Shown here: piece after piece, positions 43,056-52,354 of the stretch
How positions within the stretch are numbered: position 1 is the first letter of the stretch
Layout of the letters: the number at the start of each line of letters is the position of its first letter
Assembly: GCF_002355515.1 (NCBI RefSeq)
Contig: NZ_AP014809.1
Coordinates: 248,001-312,000 of the forward strand
Length of the DNA: 64,000 bases
Direction: 5' to 3'
Source: Methylorubrum populi
GTDB taxonomy: Bacteria; Pseudomonadota; Alphaproteobacteria; Rhizobiales; Beijerinckiaceae
Notes under the pieces: generated by a model
Databases searched by the model: none
Told to the model about the DNA's origin: nothing
What the model saw: only the letters and a program-made list of their open reading frames with translations
Position numbers and translations under genes: made by a program

Positions 43056-44831
43056 TCAGGCCGAGCGCTGGGGACGCATGTCGCCGCGATCGATGCCGGC
43101 GACGACGACCGGCTTCTTCATCGCGTCGCGGCGGAAGGGTTCGCCGAGCTCCTGGTTGAGCATCACTTCGATGAAGGTCGTCACGCCGTCGGCCTGTGCC
43201 TCGCCCGCCTGCTGGATCGCTTCGGTGAGCGCCCGCTGCGTCTCGACGCGCACGCCCCGGAAGCCGCATCCTTCCGCGATCTTGGCGTAGCTGAGCTTGG
43301 TGTCGAGTTCGGTGCCGACGAAGTTGTTGTCGTACCAGAGGATGGAGTTGCGCTTCTCGGCGCCCCACTGGAAATTGCGGAAGATCACCATGGTGATCGC
43401 CGGCCACTCGTCGCGGCCGATCGAGGTCATCTCGTTCATCGAGATACCGAAGGCGCCGTCGCCCGCGAAGCCGAAGACCGGCAGGTCCGGGCATCCGATC
43501 TTGGCGCCGATGATCGCCGGGAAGCCGTAGCCGCACGGGCCGAACATGCCAGGCGCCAGGTAGCGCCGGCCCCGGTCGAAGGTCGGGTAGGCATTGCCGA
43601 TGGCGCAGTTGTTGCCGATGTCGGTCGAGATGATCGCGTTCGCCGGCAGGCCGGCCTGGATCGCGCGCCACGCCTGGCGCGGCGACATCTTCTCGCTCTC
43701 CCGCTCGCGCGCCTCGACATTCCAGTTCGTGCCCTCGTCGTCGTCCTCGTGGTCGAGCGAGGACAGAGCCTGGGCCCAGGCGGATTTGGTGCGGTGGATG
43801 AGCGCCTGCCGCTCCTCGCGGCCGGCATTGCCCGCCGCCGGGGCAAGCTGTTGCAGGAGCTCGTGCGCGACGTGCTTGGCATCGCCGCAAATGCCCACGG
43901 TAATAGGCTTGGTCAGACCGATCCGGTCGGGGTTGATGTCGACCTGGATGATCTTGGCGTCCTTGGGCCAGTAATCGATTCCGTAGCCCGGCAGGGTGGA
44001 GAAGGGATTGAGGCGGGTGCCGAGCGCCAGCACCACGTCGGCCTTGGCGATGAGCTCCATCGCCGCCTTCGAGCCGTTGTAGCCGAGCGGCCCGACGGCG
44101 AGAGGGTGCGAGCCGGGAAAGGAATCGTTGTGCTGGTAACCGCAGGCCACCGGCGCATCGAGCCGCTCGGCGAGCGCAACGGATTCACCGATCGCGTCGC
44201 CGATGACGACACCCGCTCCGTTCAGGATGACCGGGAACTTCGCCTTCGACAGGAGCGCCGCGGCTTCGGCAATCGCCTGTCGCCCGCCGGTCGGCCGCTC
44301 CAGCCGGACGATCTGCGGCAGCGGTATATCGACCTGATGCGTCCAGAAATCGCGCGGGACGTTGATTTGCGCCGGCGCGCAGCCGCGCCACGCCTTCTCG
44401 ATCACTCGGTTGAGCACCTCGGCGACGCGGCTCGGATCGCGCACTTCCTCCTGGTAACAGACCATGTCCTCGAACAGCGCCATCTGCTCGACTTCCTGGA
44501 AGCCGCCCTGTCCGATGGTCTTGTTGGCCGCCTGCGGCGTCACGAGCAGCATCGGGGTGTGATTCCAGTAGGCCGTCTTGATCGCGGTTACGAAGCCGGT
44601 CACGCCCGGGCCGTTCTGCGCCACCGCCATCGCCATCTTGCCGGTCACGCGCGAATAGCCGTCGGCAATCAGCGCCGCGTTGCTCTCGTGCGCGCAGTCC
44701 CAGAAGGTGATGCCGGCTTTCGGAAACAGGTCGGAGACCGGCATCATCGCCGAACCGATGATGCCGAAGGCATGCTCGATCCCGTGCATCTGAAGGACTT
44801 TGATGAAGGCCTCTTCCGTCGTCATCTTCAT
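43056..44831 (-). CDS. xsc: Sulfoacetaldehyde acetyltransferase (Xsc)
   Basis: 591 residues from the ATG at 44831 (MKMTTEEAFIKVLQMHGIEHAFG). It is a thiamine-diphosphate enzyme of the acetolactate-synthase superfamily. The cofactor-activating glutamate lies in CAHESNAALIADGYSR, and the TPP/Mg motif GFAGDGAFGISMNEM is near residue 470. Xsc-type stretches such as GFQEVEQMALFEDMVCYQEE and FRNFQWGAEKRNS are diagnostic. The enzyme splits sulfoacetaldehyde with phosphate into sulfite and acetyl phosphate, the central step of taurine, isethionate and sulfoacetate degradation. Unusually no pta follows; ackA lies divergently behind an IclR gene. The gene is monocistronic in the window. Confidence 0.95.
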   Translation of the reverse strand: MKMTTEEAFIKVLQMHGIEHAFGIIGSAMMPVSDLFPKAGITFWDCAHESNAALIADGYSRVTGKMAMAVAQNGPGVTGFVTAIKTAYWNHTPMLLVTPQAANKTIGQGGFQEVEQMALFEDMVCYQEEVRDPSRVAEVLNRVIEKAWRGCAPAQINVPRDFWTHQVDIPLPQIVRLERPTGGRQAIAEAAALLSKAKFPVILNGAGVVIGDAIGESVALAERLDAPVACGYQHNDSFPGSHPLAVGPLGYNGSKAAMELIAKADVVLALGTRLNPFSTLPGYGIDYWPKDAKIIQVDINPDRIGLTKPITVGICGDAKHVAHELLQQLAPAAGNAGREERQALIHRTKSAWAQALSSLDHEDDDEGTNWNVEARERESEKMSPRQAWRAIQAGLPANAIISTDIGNNCAIGNAYPTFDRGRRYLAPGMFGPCGYGFPAIIGAKIGCPDLPVFGFAGDGAFGISMNEMTSIGRDEWPAITMVIFRNFQWGAEKRNSILWYDNNFVGTELDTKLSYAKIAEGCGFRGVRVETQRALTEAIQQAGEAQADGVTTFIEVMLNQELGEPFRRDAMKKPVVVAGIDRGDMRPQRSA

Positions 44832-45052
44832 GGCGCGCTCTCCCACCCTGACTTTTTTCGTTCGTCGCGAAGCTCGTTCGTCGGTTCGGATCGCGGCTCC
44901 GGACCGTGGCGGTCAGGCCGCTCCGATGCGAAGGGGTACCGAGTTCACCCCAGCGGCGATCCCATCCTCGCCTCCTGGAACCTAGCGCCTGCGCGTCGAC
45001 GAGCGCAACATAAATCTCGTTTTTTTGCTTTAAACGTTCAGGAAATCGGAAT

Positions 45053-45829
45053 ATGAGAGCTGCAGTCATGGATGACGCCGCGGAATCCTCGCCAGCGCTG
45101 AAGGCGTTCAGTCTGCTGGAGATCATCGCCGAGATGGATCACCCGCCGACGCTCGCGGAACTGACCGAGGCTGCCAATCTGCCGAAGCCTACCCTGCATC
45201 GCTGGCTGAGCATGCTTGAGAGCGCCGATCTCCTGAGGCGGATGCCGGACGGGCGGCGCTACGAGCTCGCAGCACGTGCCACCGCCCTCGCCTTCGCGAT
45301 CCTGTCGAACAACGCCGGTTCGACGCAGCGGCACCAGATCCTCGAGCGGGTGGTCCGGACACTGGGCGAGTCCTGCAACCTCACGGTTCTCGAGGGCAGC
45401 GAGGTAATGTACCTCGACCGTGTCGAGGCCGCCGCGCCGCTGCGGGTCGCCTTCCAGAAGGGATCGCGGGTACCGGCCCACGCCTCGGCGAGCGGCAAGC
45501 TGTTCCTGGCGATGATGCCGCCGGCCAAGCGCGATCGCTTGATCCGGACGCTGACGCTGGAACGCTACACCGCCAACACCCTCGCCGATGCCGATGCGCT
45601 GCAGAGCGAGCTCGGCCGGATCAAGCGCGACGGCTACGCCTTCGACGACGAGGAGTACTTGTCCGGTCTGTTCTGCGTGGCGGTACCGATCTTCGACCAC
45701 AACGGGCGCGACTGCATCGCCGCCCTCGCCCTCCAGGCGCCGGTCGTGCGGGTCTCGCGCGCAAACGCGGTCGAACGTCTGTCCACCCTGAAAGAAGCGG
45801 CCGAAGCCCTGGCCGTCACGCTGCGATAA
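45053..45829 (+). CDS. IclR-family transcriptional regulator of the xsc region
   Basis: 258 residues from the ATG at 45053; an internal ATG at 45068 (MDDAAESSPALKAF) is as plausible, given the weak ribosome-binding site. The HTH domain is at residues 15-75 (LAELTEAANLPKPTLHRWL). The IclR effector domain follows with VMYLDRVEAAAPLRVAF, AHASASGKLFLAMMP and GLFCVAVPIFDHNG. It is divergent from xsc (222-bp gap) and 36 bp before ackA. That position suggests control of both, probably in response to a sulfonate or sulfoacetaldehyde. Confidence 0.9.
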   Translation: MRAAVMDDAAESSPALKAFSLLEIIAEMDHPPTLAELTEAANLPKPTLHRWLSMLESADLLRRMPDGRRYELAARATALAFAILSNNAGSTQRHQILERVVRTLGESCNLTVLEGSEVMYLDRVEAAAPLRVAFQKGSRVPAHASASGKLFLAMMPPAKRDRLIRTLTLERYTANTLADADALQSELGRIKRDGYAFDDEEYLSGLFCVAVPIFDHNGRDCIAALALQAPVVRVSRANAVERLSTLKEAAEALAVTLR

Positions 45830-45865
45830 GCGCCCGAGGGGCGCGTCGGGAGAGGAGACACGCCC

Positions 45866-47062
45866 ATGATGCGGACGGAGAAGCGTCCCGCGGACGCCGC
45901 GATTCTGGTGCTCAATGCCGGCTCGTCGAGCGTGAAGTTCGCGCTCTTCGCCGCAGAGGGACTTCAACCACTCTGCCGCGGCGGCATCGAGGGCATCGGC
46001 AGCCGGGCGCGGTTCGGAGGAGCCACCGGCGCGAGGGCGGATCTGTTCGAGGGCGCCGAGTTGCCGGAGGCGAGCGGCCACGAAGCGGCCACGCAGTGGC
46101 TGCTGCACCATATCCGACGGGCGAACGATATCGATCTGCACGCCGCTGGACACCGCGTTGTCCATGGCGGCCCAGACCTGTCGAAGCCGGTTGTGATCGA
46201 CGATGGCGTGATGACGGTCCTCGAAGATCTGATCCCGCTCGCGCCGGCGCACCAGCCCCACAACCTCGCGGCGATCCGGGCGGTGGCGGACGCTTGGCCG
46301 ACCTTGCCGCAACTGGCCTGTTTCGACACGGCCTTCCACCGCACCATGCCTCGGCTCGCCCAGCTCTTCGCGATCCCGCACGCGCTTACCGATCAGGGCC
46401 TCGTCCGCTACGGTTTCCACGGCCTGTCGTACCAGCATATCGCCGACGTGCTGCCGGGCATTGCCGGGGAGCTAGCGAAGGGCCGGGTCATCGTCGCGCA
46501 TCTCGGCCACGGGGCCAGCCTCTGCGCCATGCGCGAGGGACGCAGCGTCGCCACCACCATGGGCTTCACCGCGCTCGACGGCCTGATGATGGGGATGCGC
46601 TGCGGCGCCATCGACGCCGGCCTGGTCCTCTACCTGATCGAGCAGCGCGGGATGGCGCCGGCGGACGTCTCCGAGATCCTGAACCGGCGCTCCGGCCTGC
46701 TCGGCGTCTCCGGCATCAGCAACGACGCCCGCACTCTGCTGGCCAGCGAGGAGCCGCGGGCCGCCGAGGCGCTCGATCTCTTCGCCTACCGCGTCGTGCG
46801 CGAGAGCGGATCCATGATCGCAGCACTGGGGGGCCTCGACGCCTTCGTCTTCACCGCCGGTATCGGCGAGCGATCGGCCCAGATCCGCGCGGCGATCGGA
46901 GAAGGCTTGGCATGGACGGGCCTCAAGCTCGACGAGGATCGGAACGCGGCGCACGAGACGCGCATCAGTGCCGATGATGCGCAGATCCCCGTCTACGTCA
47001 TCCCCGCCGACGAAGAGCGACCGATCGCCCGTGCCGTCGCCGTCCAGTTTCCGTCGGCTTGA
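45866..47062 (+). CDS. ackA: Acetate kinase
   Basis: 398 residues with AGGAGA at good distance. The ASKHA-fold phosphate-1 motif is ILVLNAGSSSVKFALF near residue 11, followed by AGHRVVHGGPDL with the conserved arginine. Further motifs are CFDTAFHRTMP, FHGLSYQHI and AHLGHGASLCAM, as in acetate and propionate kinases. It turns acetyl phosphate and ADP into acetate and ATP. Beside xsc it would give substrate-level ATP from the acetyl phosphate that most sulfonate degraders send through Pta. Length and motifs are normal. It probably shares a transcript with the IclR gene. Confidence 0.95.
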   Translation: MMRTEKRPADAAILVLNAGSSSVKFALFAAEGLQPLCRGGIEGIGSRARFGGATGARADLFEGAELPEASGHEAATQWLLHHIRRANDIDLHAAGHRVVHGGPDLSKPVVIDDGVMTVLEDLIPLAPAHQPHNLAAIRAVADAWPTLPQLACFDTAFHRTMPRLAQLFAIPHALTDQGLVRYGFHGLSYQHIADVLPGIAGELAKGRVIVAHLGHGASLCAMREGRSVATTMGFTALDGLMMGMRCGAIDAGLVLYLIEQRGMAPADVSEILNRRSGLLGVSGISNDARTLLASEEPRAAEALDLFAYRVVRESGSMIAALGGLDAFVFTAGIGERSAQIRAAIGEGLAWTGLKLDEDRNAAHETRISADDAQIPVYVIPADEERPIARAVAVQFPSA

Positions 47063-47217
47063 TCCTTGATCCGGCGGCAGGGTGTTCGTGACCGCGGACG
47101 AGTGCCGGCAAGGCGAAGGAATGTGCGCCAGATCGAAGCCGGGCAGCTGACCCACTCAGTTCATGGAGATGTCGACGGAACCGGCACCGAGCCCGTTCGC
47201 GATTTCGCTCGCCGTGT

Positions 47218-48591
47218 TCAGCTCTGCCGATCCCGCGGGAAGACCAACCGGACGCAGGCTCCGTCCGAAGGGCCGGTCACGACCTCCACCCGCCCCCCGT
47301 GCAGGCGCATGATCCGCTGAACGAGATCGAGCCCGAGACCGGCGCCCCGACCTCCTTGCCGAAGGCGATGGAACGGCTCGAAGATTTGCTCCCTCTGATC
47401 CGGTGGGATTCCGTCGCCATCGTCGCAGACCTCGATCCAGCCCGCCTTGGCGACGCGGACAGCGATGGTGCCGCGCCGGCCACCGTGGTCGATCGCGTTC
47501 TGGATCAGGTTCATCAGCGCGCGGTCGAGCGCAGTCTCATCGCCATCGACCCTGATTTCGCCGGTCTCGGCCTCGAACGACATCTCGTATCCGGCCGTGA
47601 AGGCGAGCGGTGCGAGATCGAGGACGGATCGCTCGGCCAGCGCGACGAGGTCGACGGGGGCGAAGGATGCCTGCTCCCGGTCGAGACGCTGTAGATCGAG
47701 GAGCTGGCCGGTCAGCACCGTCAGCCGGGTCGTGTCTTCGAGCAGGCGGATCTTTTCCGGGCCCGGCTGTAGCGCGGAAATGCGCGTCGTCAGGATCGCG
47801 ATCGGGGTGCGGAGCTCGTGAGCGGCGTCGGCCAGGAACCGCTTGTGACCCTCGTAGCCCCTGTCGAGCCGGGCCAGGGCACCGTTGACGGCGTTGACCA
47901 GCGGAACGATCTCGACGGGCACGCCGACGGCCGGCAGGCGCGTGCCGCTGCGGGTGATGTCGATCCGTTGCGCCTCGTCGGCCACCCGTCCCAGCCCCGC
48001 CAGCGCACGTTGGACGACGAACGGTGTGACGAGAAAGGTTGCCGCCGTCATCAGTCCGATGATGAGCAGGGTCAGGTACAGCATGGGCAGGAAGGCGGCC
48101 ACGACCTGGTGCAGCAGGAGGCGGCCCTGACCGCCCGTCAGCATCTGGACACGGCCTGCCGCCGTATCGATCCATTGCACGATGGCGAGGGACGGCCCGT
48201 CGTCGCCACGATTCCCTCGCAGAACCGCGCTCTCCACCGTATCGAGACCTTTCATCAGTGGCGTCAATTCGGCGGGAACCTGCCCTTCGGTGACTTCCCG
48301 ACCCTGGCTGTCCCGGACGATGAACCAGAATCCCTGGATCTCGCGCCGCAGCCGTTCGAGCTCCGGCGTCGGCCGCAGGATCAATTCACCGTGTGAGCCG
48401 CGGCCGACCGCCTCAGTGAGGGCTTCGATCGTGCTGCGCTCGTAGATGCCGCTGCTGATCGAACCTCGCATCCACAGCGCGCCGATCACGCCGGTCATGG
48501 CCAGGATCAACAACGCGAACATCGCCCCCTGGGCCGCGGCGACCCAGGTGACGAGACGCCATTTGAGCGAGCGCGGGTGCCGGATGCTCAC
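47218..48591 (-). CDS. Sensor histidine kinase (QseC/TctE-like)
   Basis: 457 residues with two membrane segments (about 15-37 and 165-187) enclosing a periplasmic sensor of about 125 residues. HAMP-like sequence follows (RALAGLGRVADEAQRID). Next come a HisKA domain with the acceptor histidine in FLADAAHELRTPIAIL and an HATPase_c domain with N-box LMNLIQNAIDHGG and DDGDGIPPDQ plus GAGLGLDLVQRI. It overlaps the response-regulator gene by 4 bp, so the two form a two-component pair. The signal is unknown. The divergent lipid genes suggest a membrane-related stimulus. Confidence 0.93.
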   Translation of the reverse strand: MSIRHPRSLKWRLVTWVAAAQGAMFALLILAMTGVIGALWMRGSISSGIYERSTIEALTEAVGRGSHGELILRPTPELERLRREIQGFWFIVRDSQGREVTEGQVPAELTPLMKGLDTVESAVLRGNRGDDGPSLAIVQWIDTAAGRVQMLTGGQGRLLLHQVVAAFLPMLYLTLLIIGLMTAATFLVTPFVVQRALAGLGRVADEAQRIDITRSGTRLPAVGVPVEIVPLVNAVNGALARLDRGYEGHKRFLADAAHELRTPIAILTTRISALQPGPEKIRLLEDTTRLTVLTGQLLDLQRLDREQASFAPVDLVALAERSVLDLAPLAFTAGYEMSFEAETGEIRVDGDETALDRALMNLIQNAIDHGGRRGTIAVRVAKAGWIEVCDDGDGIPPDQREQIFEPFHRLRQGGRGAGLGLDLVQRIMRLHGGRVEVVTGPSDGACVRLVFPRDRQS

Positions 48592-49265
48592 GGAACCTCC
48601 TCTCGCAGGAGATAGCCGACGCCGCGCACGCCGTTGACGATCACGCCGCTTTCCGCATCCGCGAGCTTGCGGCGCAGACGCGAGACCTGTGTGTCGAACG
48701 CGTTGGGCTGAACCTCATCGTCCAGCGCGAACACGGCCTCCATCAGCACGGCGCGGGGGACCATGCGCCCGACCCGTCTCAGCAGCGCCTCCAGAACGAG
48801 GGTCTCGCGCCGCGTCAGTTCGAGCACCCTGCCCTCGATGCTGGCCTCGCGGTTGGGGACGTCGAAGGACAGCCGGCCCGCCCGAACGACTTCCGCCTGC
48901 ACGTTTGCCGGACGGCGCAGGAGCGCCCGCAGCCGCGCCAGCAACTCCTCGAAGGCAAATGGCTTGGCGAGATAATCGTCCGCTCCGTGGTCGAGCCCCA
49001 TCACGCGGTCGGCGATCTCGCTCCGCACCGTGAGCACGAGCACGGGCACGCGGTTGCCGCCGGCACGCAGCGTCGGGATGAGAGAGAGCCCGTCGCCGTC
49101 CGGCAACTGGCGGTCGATGACGAGAACGTCGTGACTGCAGGCCGCCGCCATCTCCTCGGCTTCACGCAGGTCGGCCGCATGATCGACGATCATGTCGTGG
49201 CGCGCGAGCACCGTCCGCAGGGCGGAGGCCATCTCCGGCTCGTCTTCCACCAACAAAACACGCAT
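48588..49265 (-). CDS. OmpR-family response regulator
   Basis: 225 residues from the ATG at 49265 (MRVLLVEDEPEMASAL). The receiver domain has the acidic pair EDE, the phospho-acceptor aspartate in VLVIDRQLPDGDG near residue 51 and the lysine in YLAKPFAFEEL. The winged-helix DNA-binding domain follows (VFALDDEVQPNAFDTQVSRL). It pairs with the kinase encoded 3' to it. The 226-bp gap to the divergent phospholipid-methyltransferase-like gene is the natural place for its binding sites. Confidence 0.94.
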   Translation of the reverse strand: MRVLLVEDEPEMASALRTVLARHDMIVDHAADLREAEEMAAACSHDVLVIDRQLPDGDGLSLIPTLRAGGNRVPVLVLTVRSEIADRVMGLDHGADDYLAKPFAFEELLARLRALLRRPANVQAEVVRAGRLSFDVPNREASIEGRVLELTRRETLVLEALLRRVGRMVPRAVLMEAVFALDDEVQPNAFDTQVSRLRRKLADAESGVIVNGVRGVGYLLREEVP

Positions 49266-49491
49266 GGACGATCCTCGTGGGGCCCCGCATGCGAGAGCGA
49301 GACCCTGCGAGCGCGAGTCTATCGCAGTTGCCTGTCGGCAGCCTTGCAGAAACGGCGCGATGACGTCTTTTTCTAAAATCTTCTGCAGATCTTCCGGCGA
49401 CAGATTGCCTACAGGCAGATGTGAGACCCAGTCAATCACGGCAGTGCCAAGCGTAGAGGCTAGTTACGGCACTGTTCATCTGGGGTTGAGA

Positions 49492-50136
49492 ATGCACATC
49501 GATAATTATACTGCCCTCAATGCGCCTGCAGCGAACCGGGCACGCGGGTTCGGCCCTTCCATCGCCGACATGGTGCCGTTCCTCCGCGAGTGGATCCGCA
49601 ATCCCCGGAGCGTCGCCTCGGTCGCGCCCTCGGGCCGTGCGCTCGCCTCGCTGATCACGCAGGAGATTTCGTCCGCGACCGGTCCGGTAATCGAACTCGG
49701 GCCCGGGACCGGCGTCATCACCCATGCCCTCATCGAGCGGGGTGTCCCGGAGCAGGATCTGACGCTCGTCGAGTACGGATCCGATTTCGCGCGTCTGCTC
49801 CAGATGCGCTTCCCGCAGGCCCGGGTCCTTTGGATGGATGCGGCGGCGCTCAACCGCCACGTGCTCTTCCAGGAAGCCTCGATCGGTGCCATGGTGTGCG
49901 GCCTGGGCATTCTGAACATGGAGCAGCGCAAGGTCGCCGAGATCCTTCGGGGTGCGTTCCGCTTCCTGCGGCCGGACGGCGCCTTCTTCCTCTATACCTA
50001 TGGCGGGCGCTGCTCGGTCCCCGACACGCTCCTTGAGGAGCTCGATCTGGAGGCGATCCTCATCGGCCGGACGGTTCGAAACATCCCGCCGGCCTCCGTC
50101 TATCGGCTCTCGCGGCGTCGGACGATGGACGCGTGA
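49492..50136 (+). CDS. PmtA-like phospholipid N-methyltransferase
   Basis: 214 residues from the ATG at 49492 (MHIDNYTALNAPAANRARGF). Class I methyltransferase motifs are VIELGPGTGVITHALIERG near residue 66, LVEYGSDFARLLQMRFP and ILNMEQRKVAEILRGAFR. The N-terminal FLREWIRNPRSVASVAPSGR is typical of PmtA and related enzymes that methylate phosphatidylethanolamine, or of KsgA-like lipid-associated methyltransferases. It is cotranscribed with a DedA gene (4-bp overlap). Phosphatidylcholine synthesis is a reasonable hypothesis; ubiquinone-type methylation is not supported. Confidence 0.78.
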   Translation: MHIDNYTALNAPAANRARGFGPSIADMVPFLREWIRNPRSVASVAPSGRALASLITQEISSATGPVIELGPGTGVITHALIERGVPEQDLTLVEYGSDFARLLQMRFPQARVLWMDAAALNRHVLFQEASIGAMVCGLGILNMEQRKVAEILRGAFRFLRPDGAFFLYTYGGRCSVPDTLLEELDLEAILIGRTVRNIPPASVYRLSRRRTMDA

Positions 50137-50846
50137 GCGCAATGGCATCCTCCGATCTCATCGCGTTCTTCCTCGGTCTCGGCCTTCCGGGAATGTTCGG
50201 CATCGCCTTCGCTGAGAAGTTCGTGCCGATCATCCCGTCCTACGTGATGCTGATGCTGCTCGGCATGACCGTGACGGATGCCGCGATGCTGCTTCCGGCC
50301 CTCCTCGCGACCGCGACGGGCTCTCTCGCCGCCTCGCTCGGATGGTACGGGGTCGGACGCTGGCTGGGCGAGCGAAGGGTTCGGGCCGCAGTCGCCCGGT
50401 TCGGCAAGTACGTGTTTCTCCGGCCCCGCACCTACGAGCGTCTCGCCGCCGCGTACCGCGAGAACCGCTTTCGGGTGACGCTGATCGGGCAGACCGTTCC
50501 CGTCGCACGGATCTATCTTGCTCTGCCGGCCGGTGTGCTCAAGCTGCGGCCCGCCGCGTTCGTCCCCGCGGCGGCGATCGGCATCCTGCTGTGGAACACG
50601 CCGTTCCTGACGCTCGGCCATCTCCTTCGCGAGAGCGCGTATGATCCGGTCGAGGTCGGCTTCTGGGTCTCGGTCGCGCTCGTCGCGACGGAAGTCGGCG
50701 TGGTCGCCGGAATCCGGCTTCTCTTCCGGATCCGGAAACGGCGGCCGCCGGTTGGCGCCGCCGATCTCGGACCGGGCAACGTGCCCCGGAGGCCGGCGGC
50801 AATCGGGAGCCGTTGCGACCTTGCTCCCTGCCTCCCCGGCTCATGA
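50133..50846 (+). CDS. DedA/VTT-family membrane protein
   Basis: 237 residues from a GTG at 50133 overlapping the methyltransferase stop (GTGA); an ATG three codons later is possible. The SNARE-associated (VTT) domain runs from FAEKFVPIIPSYVMLMLLGM near residue 27 to FLTLGHLL, with the family glycine/arginine motif GQTVPVARIYLALPAGV near residue 115. DedA proteins are linked to envelope lipid transport, membrane potential and peptide or alkaline resistance. Pairing with a lipid methyltransferase and a divergent two-component system suggests envelope adaptation. The C-terminal roughly 40 residues are basic and low in complexity. Confidence 0.85.
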   Translation: MSAMASSDLIAFFLGLGLPGMFGIAFAEKFVPIIPSYVMLMLLGMTVTDAAMLLPALLATATGSLAASLGWYGVGRWLGERRVRAAVARFGKYVFLRPRTYERLAAAYRENRFRVTLIGQTVPVARIYLALPAGVLKLRPAAFVPAAAIGILLWNTPFLTLGHLLRESAYDPVEVGFWVSVALVATEVGVVAGIRLLFRIRKRRPPVGAADLGPGNVPRRPAAIGSRCDLAPCLPGS

Positions 50847-51126
50847 CCGGACACCAATCCGGTTCCAGCGCTGCTTGGACCGGCTCTCCGCGATAGTCGT
50901 CGAGGGCGGCCGGCGGGCTTCGGGGCGGATGACGGTCGCGCGAGAGCGTGCGACGTCGAGGCGCTCTGTTGCGGTCTGCCGGCAAGACGTGAGGACCGTC
51001 GCTCCCGGTGCGCGACCGGCGGATTTGCCGGCGCTGGCCATCGACAGCCGGCGGCCTTTGCCCTTTTCATGGCTCCGACCCGGAGCACGATGCGACGGGC
51101 AAGCGCCGCGCCGAACGCTAGCCGCC

Positions 51127-51801
51127 ATGCCGCCTCCTCAGACCCTCTTCGACGCGGCATCGGCGCAGCTGCCGCTGTTCGACGACCTGTCCGACGCGGT
51201 TATCGAACGCCTCGCTCTCGGCGGCTTCGGACGCGGCCTCCTGACGGCCGCGCTGCGGGCTCGCCTCCGCAAGGCCGGCCTCGCAGATATGGCGGCCCTG
51301 GCGCGCGCCGCCCCGGCGGACCTCGCGGCGGTGCGCAAGATCGGACCGGTGCGTCTCGCTGCGATCCGAGCCCACATCCTCGACGAACTGGCCCGGCTCC
51401 TCCCGGGTGCGAGAACGATGCACGACCAGCATTCGACGGATCGGCGGCGCTTGACCCGCCTTCGCACCGTGCCGGCGGATGCGCTTCGTCTCATCCCGCC
51501 TCTGATGGAGCGATACGGCTCCGACGGGCCGAATTGGGCTGATCTTGCCTTGATGCGACGCGCGGAAGCCGCCCGAGTGCTCCGAGTGTCGGACGCAGAT
51601 CTCGACGGAATCGTTGCGGCTTTCGTTCGCGCGCTCCGGCCGGCGCCGCAGCACACTCCGTCGTCGACGACGGCGCACGAGGCAAATGCTGCGGGCGATG
51701 CGCGGGCGGAAACGGCGCATGCCGAGCTTTTGCGTGAGCGAGACCGCGAATGGGACGAGGCCGCGCCGGGCCGATCTTCGCCATCCACCGGGGCGATCTG
51801 A
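51127..51801 (+). CDS. Hypothetical protein with a helix-hairpin-helix-like segment
   Basis: 224 residues from the ATG at 51127; upstream frame is arginine-rich. Around residues 65-90 the sequence LAAVRKIGPVRLAAIRAHIL has the glycine-containing turn of helix-hairpin-helix DNA-binding elements. The rest is alpha-helical, alanine/arginine/leucine-rich and ends in a charged tail (RERDREWDEAAPG). I do not recognise a family. It is unlinked to the DedA gene (281 bp away) and borders the scarred region downstream. Confidence 0.5.
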   Translation: MPPPQTLFDAASAQLPLFDDLSDAVIERLALGGFGRGLLTAALRARLRKAGLADMAALARAAPADLAAVRKIGPVRLAAIRAHILDELARLLPGARTMHDQHSTDRRRLTRLRTVPADALRLIPPLMERYGSDGPNWADLALMRRAEAARVLRVSDADLDGIVAAFVRALRPAPQHTPSSTTAHEANAAGDARAETAHAELLRERDREWDEAAPGRSSPSTGAI

Positions 51802-51831
51802 GTGGAAACAAGCCGGGTTGGGCTCGATCGC

Positions 51832-52095
51832 TCAGCGGAGAACGTGGCTTGGGATCTGCCGTTCAGGCCGTGGAGGCATCCCGATCGATCGGTGAGGCGC
51901 ACGCGCACCGAACAGGTCGAGGATCGGGCCGATGTCCCGCCGAAACCGGCTGTGTGACTCCGCCGCGTGCACGAGGCGGAACAGCAACATGCGGAGACGC
52001 ATGGCGGCGGCGAAGATGATGGCTTTGGCCGGGGCGATCGCGAGACGGGTCTACGCCGGTCGGGGACATAGGCCGACCAGACCCCAGTAAACGCC
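51832..52095 (-). pseudogene. Possible degraded coding fragment
   Basis: One minus-strand frame reads with protein-like composition from about 52095 to a TGA at 51832-51834, interrupted only by one TAG near 52055. It includes AKAIIFAAAMRLRMLLFRLV and FRRDIGPILDLFGARAP. There is no start codon in a sensible place. I cannot name the parent gene. It borders the AT-rich patch and may be part of a decayed mobile element. Confidence 0.25.
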
Positions 52096-52169
52096 AAAGA
52101 TCGCAGCGCGGGCGATCAGCCGTGCGCCGAGGTCACACCGTGTCGGAATTTCGAGCCGGGGCGCGAGCG

Positions 52170-52350
52170 ATTACTAACACTTATCGACAGAGATTTGTGT
52201 ATCATAGAATAATCACGCAGTTAGAAATATATCAAAAATAAAATAATCAGCCTCATTCACGATACTATTGATACATGCATCGATTCAAGTTTAACTGGGT
52301 CATCGACCTGCACAGGTAAATACTCTCACACAAAGTCTTTGATACGACCG
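52170..52350. other. AT-rich patch of foreign character
   Basis: About 180 bp of clearly AT-rich sequence (for example ATATATCAAAAATAAAATAAT near 52226) inside a GC-rich chromosome, with no gene on either strand. It abuts the 5' break of the regulator remnant, so it may mark an insertion or recombination junction. It could also hold the promoter of the next gene. Confidence 0.6.
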
Positions 52351-52354
52351 TATA

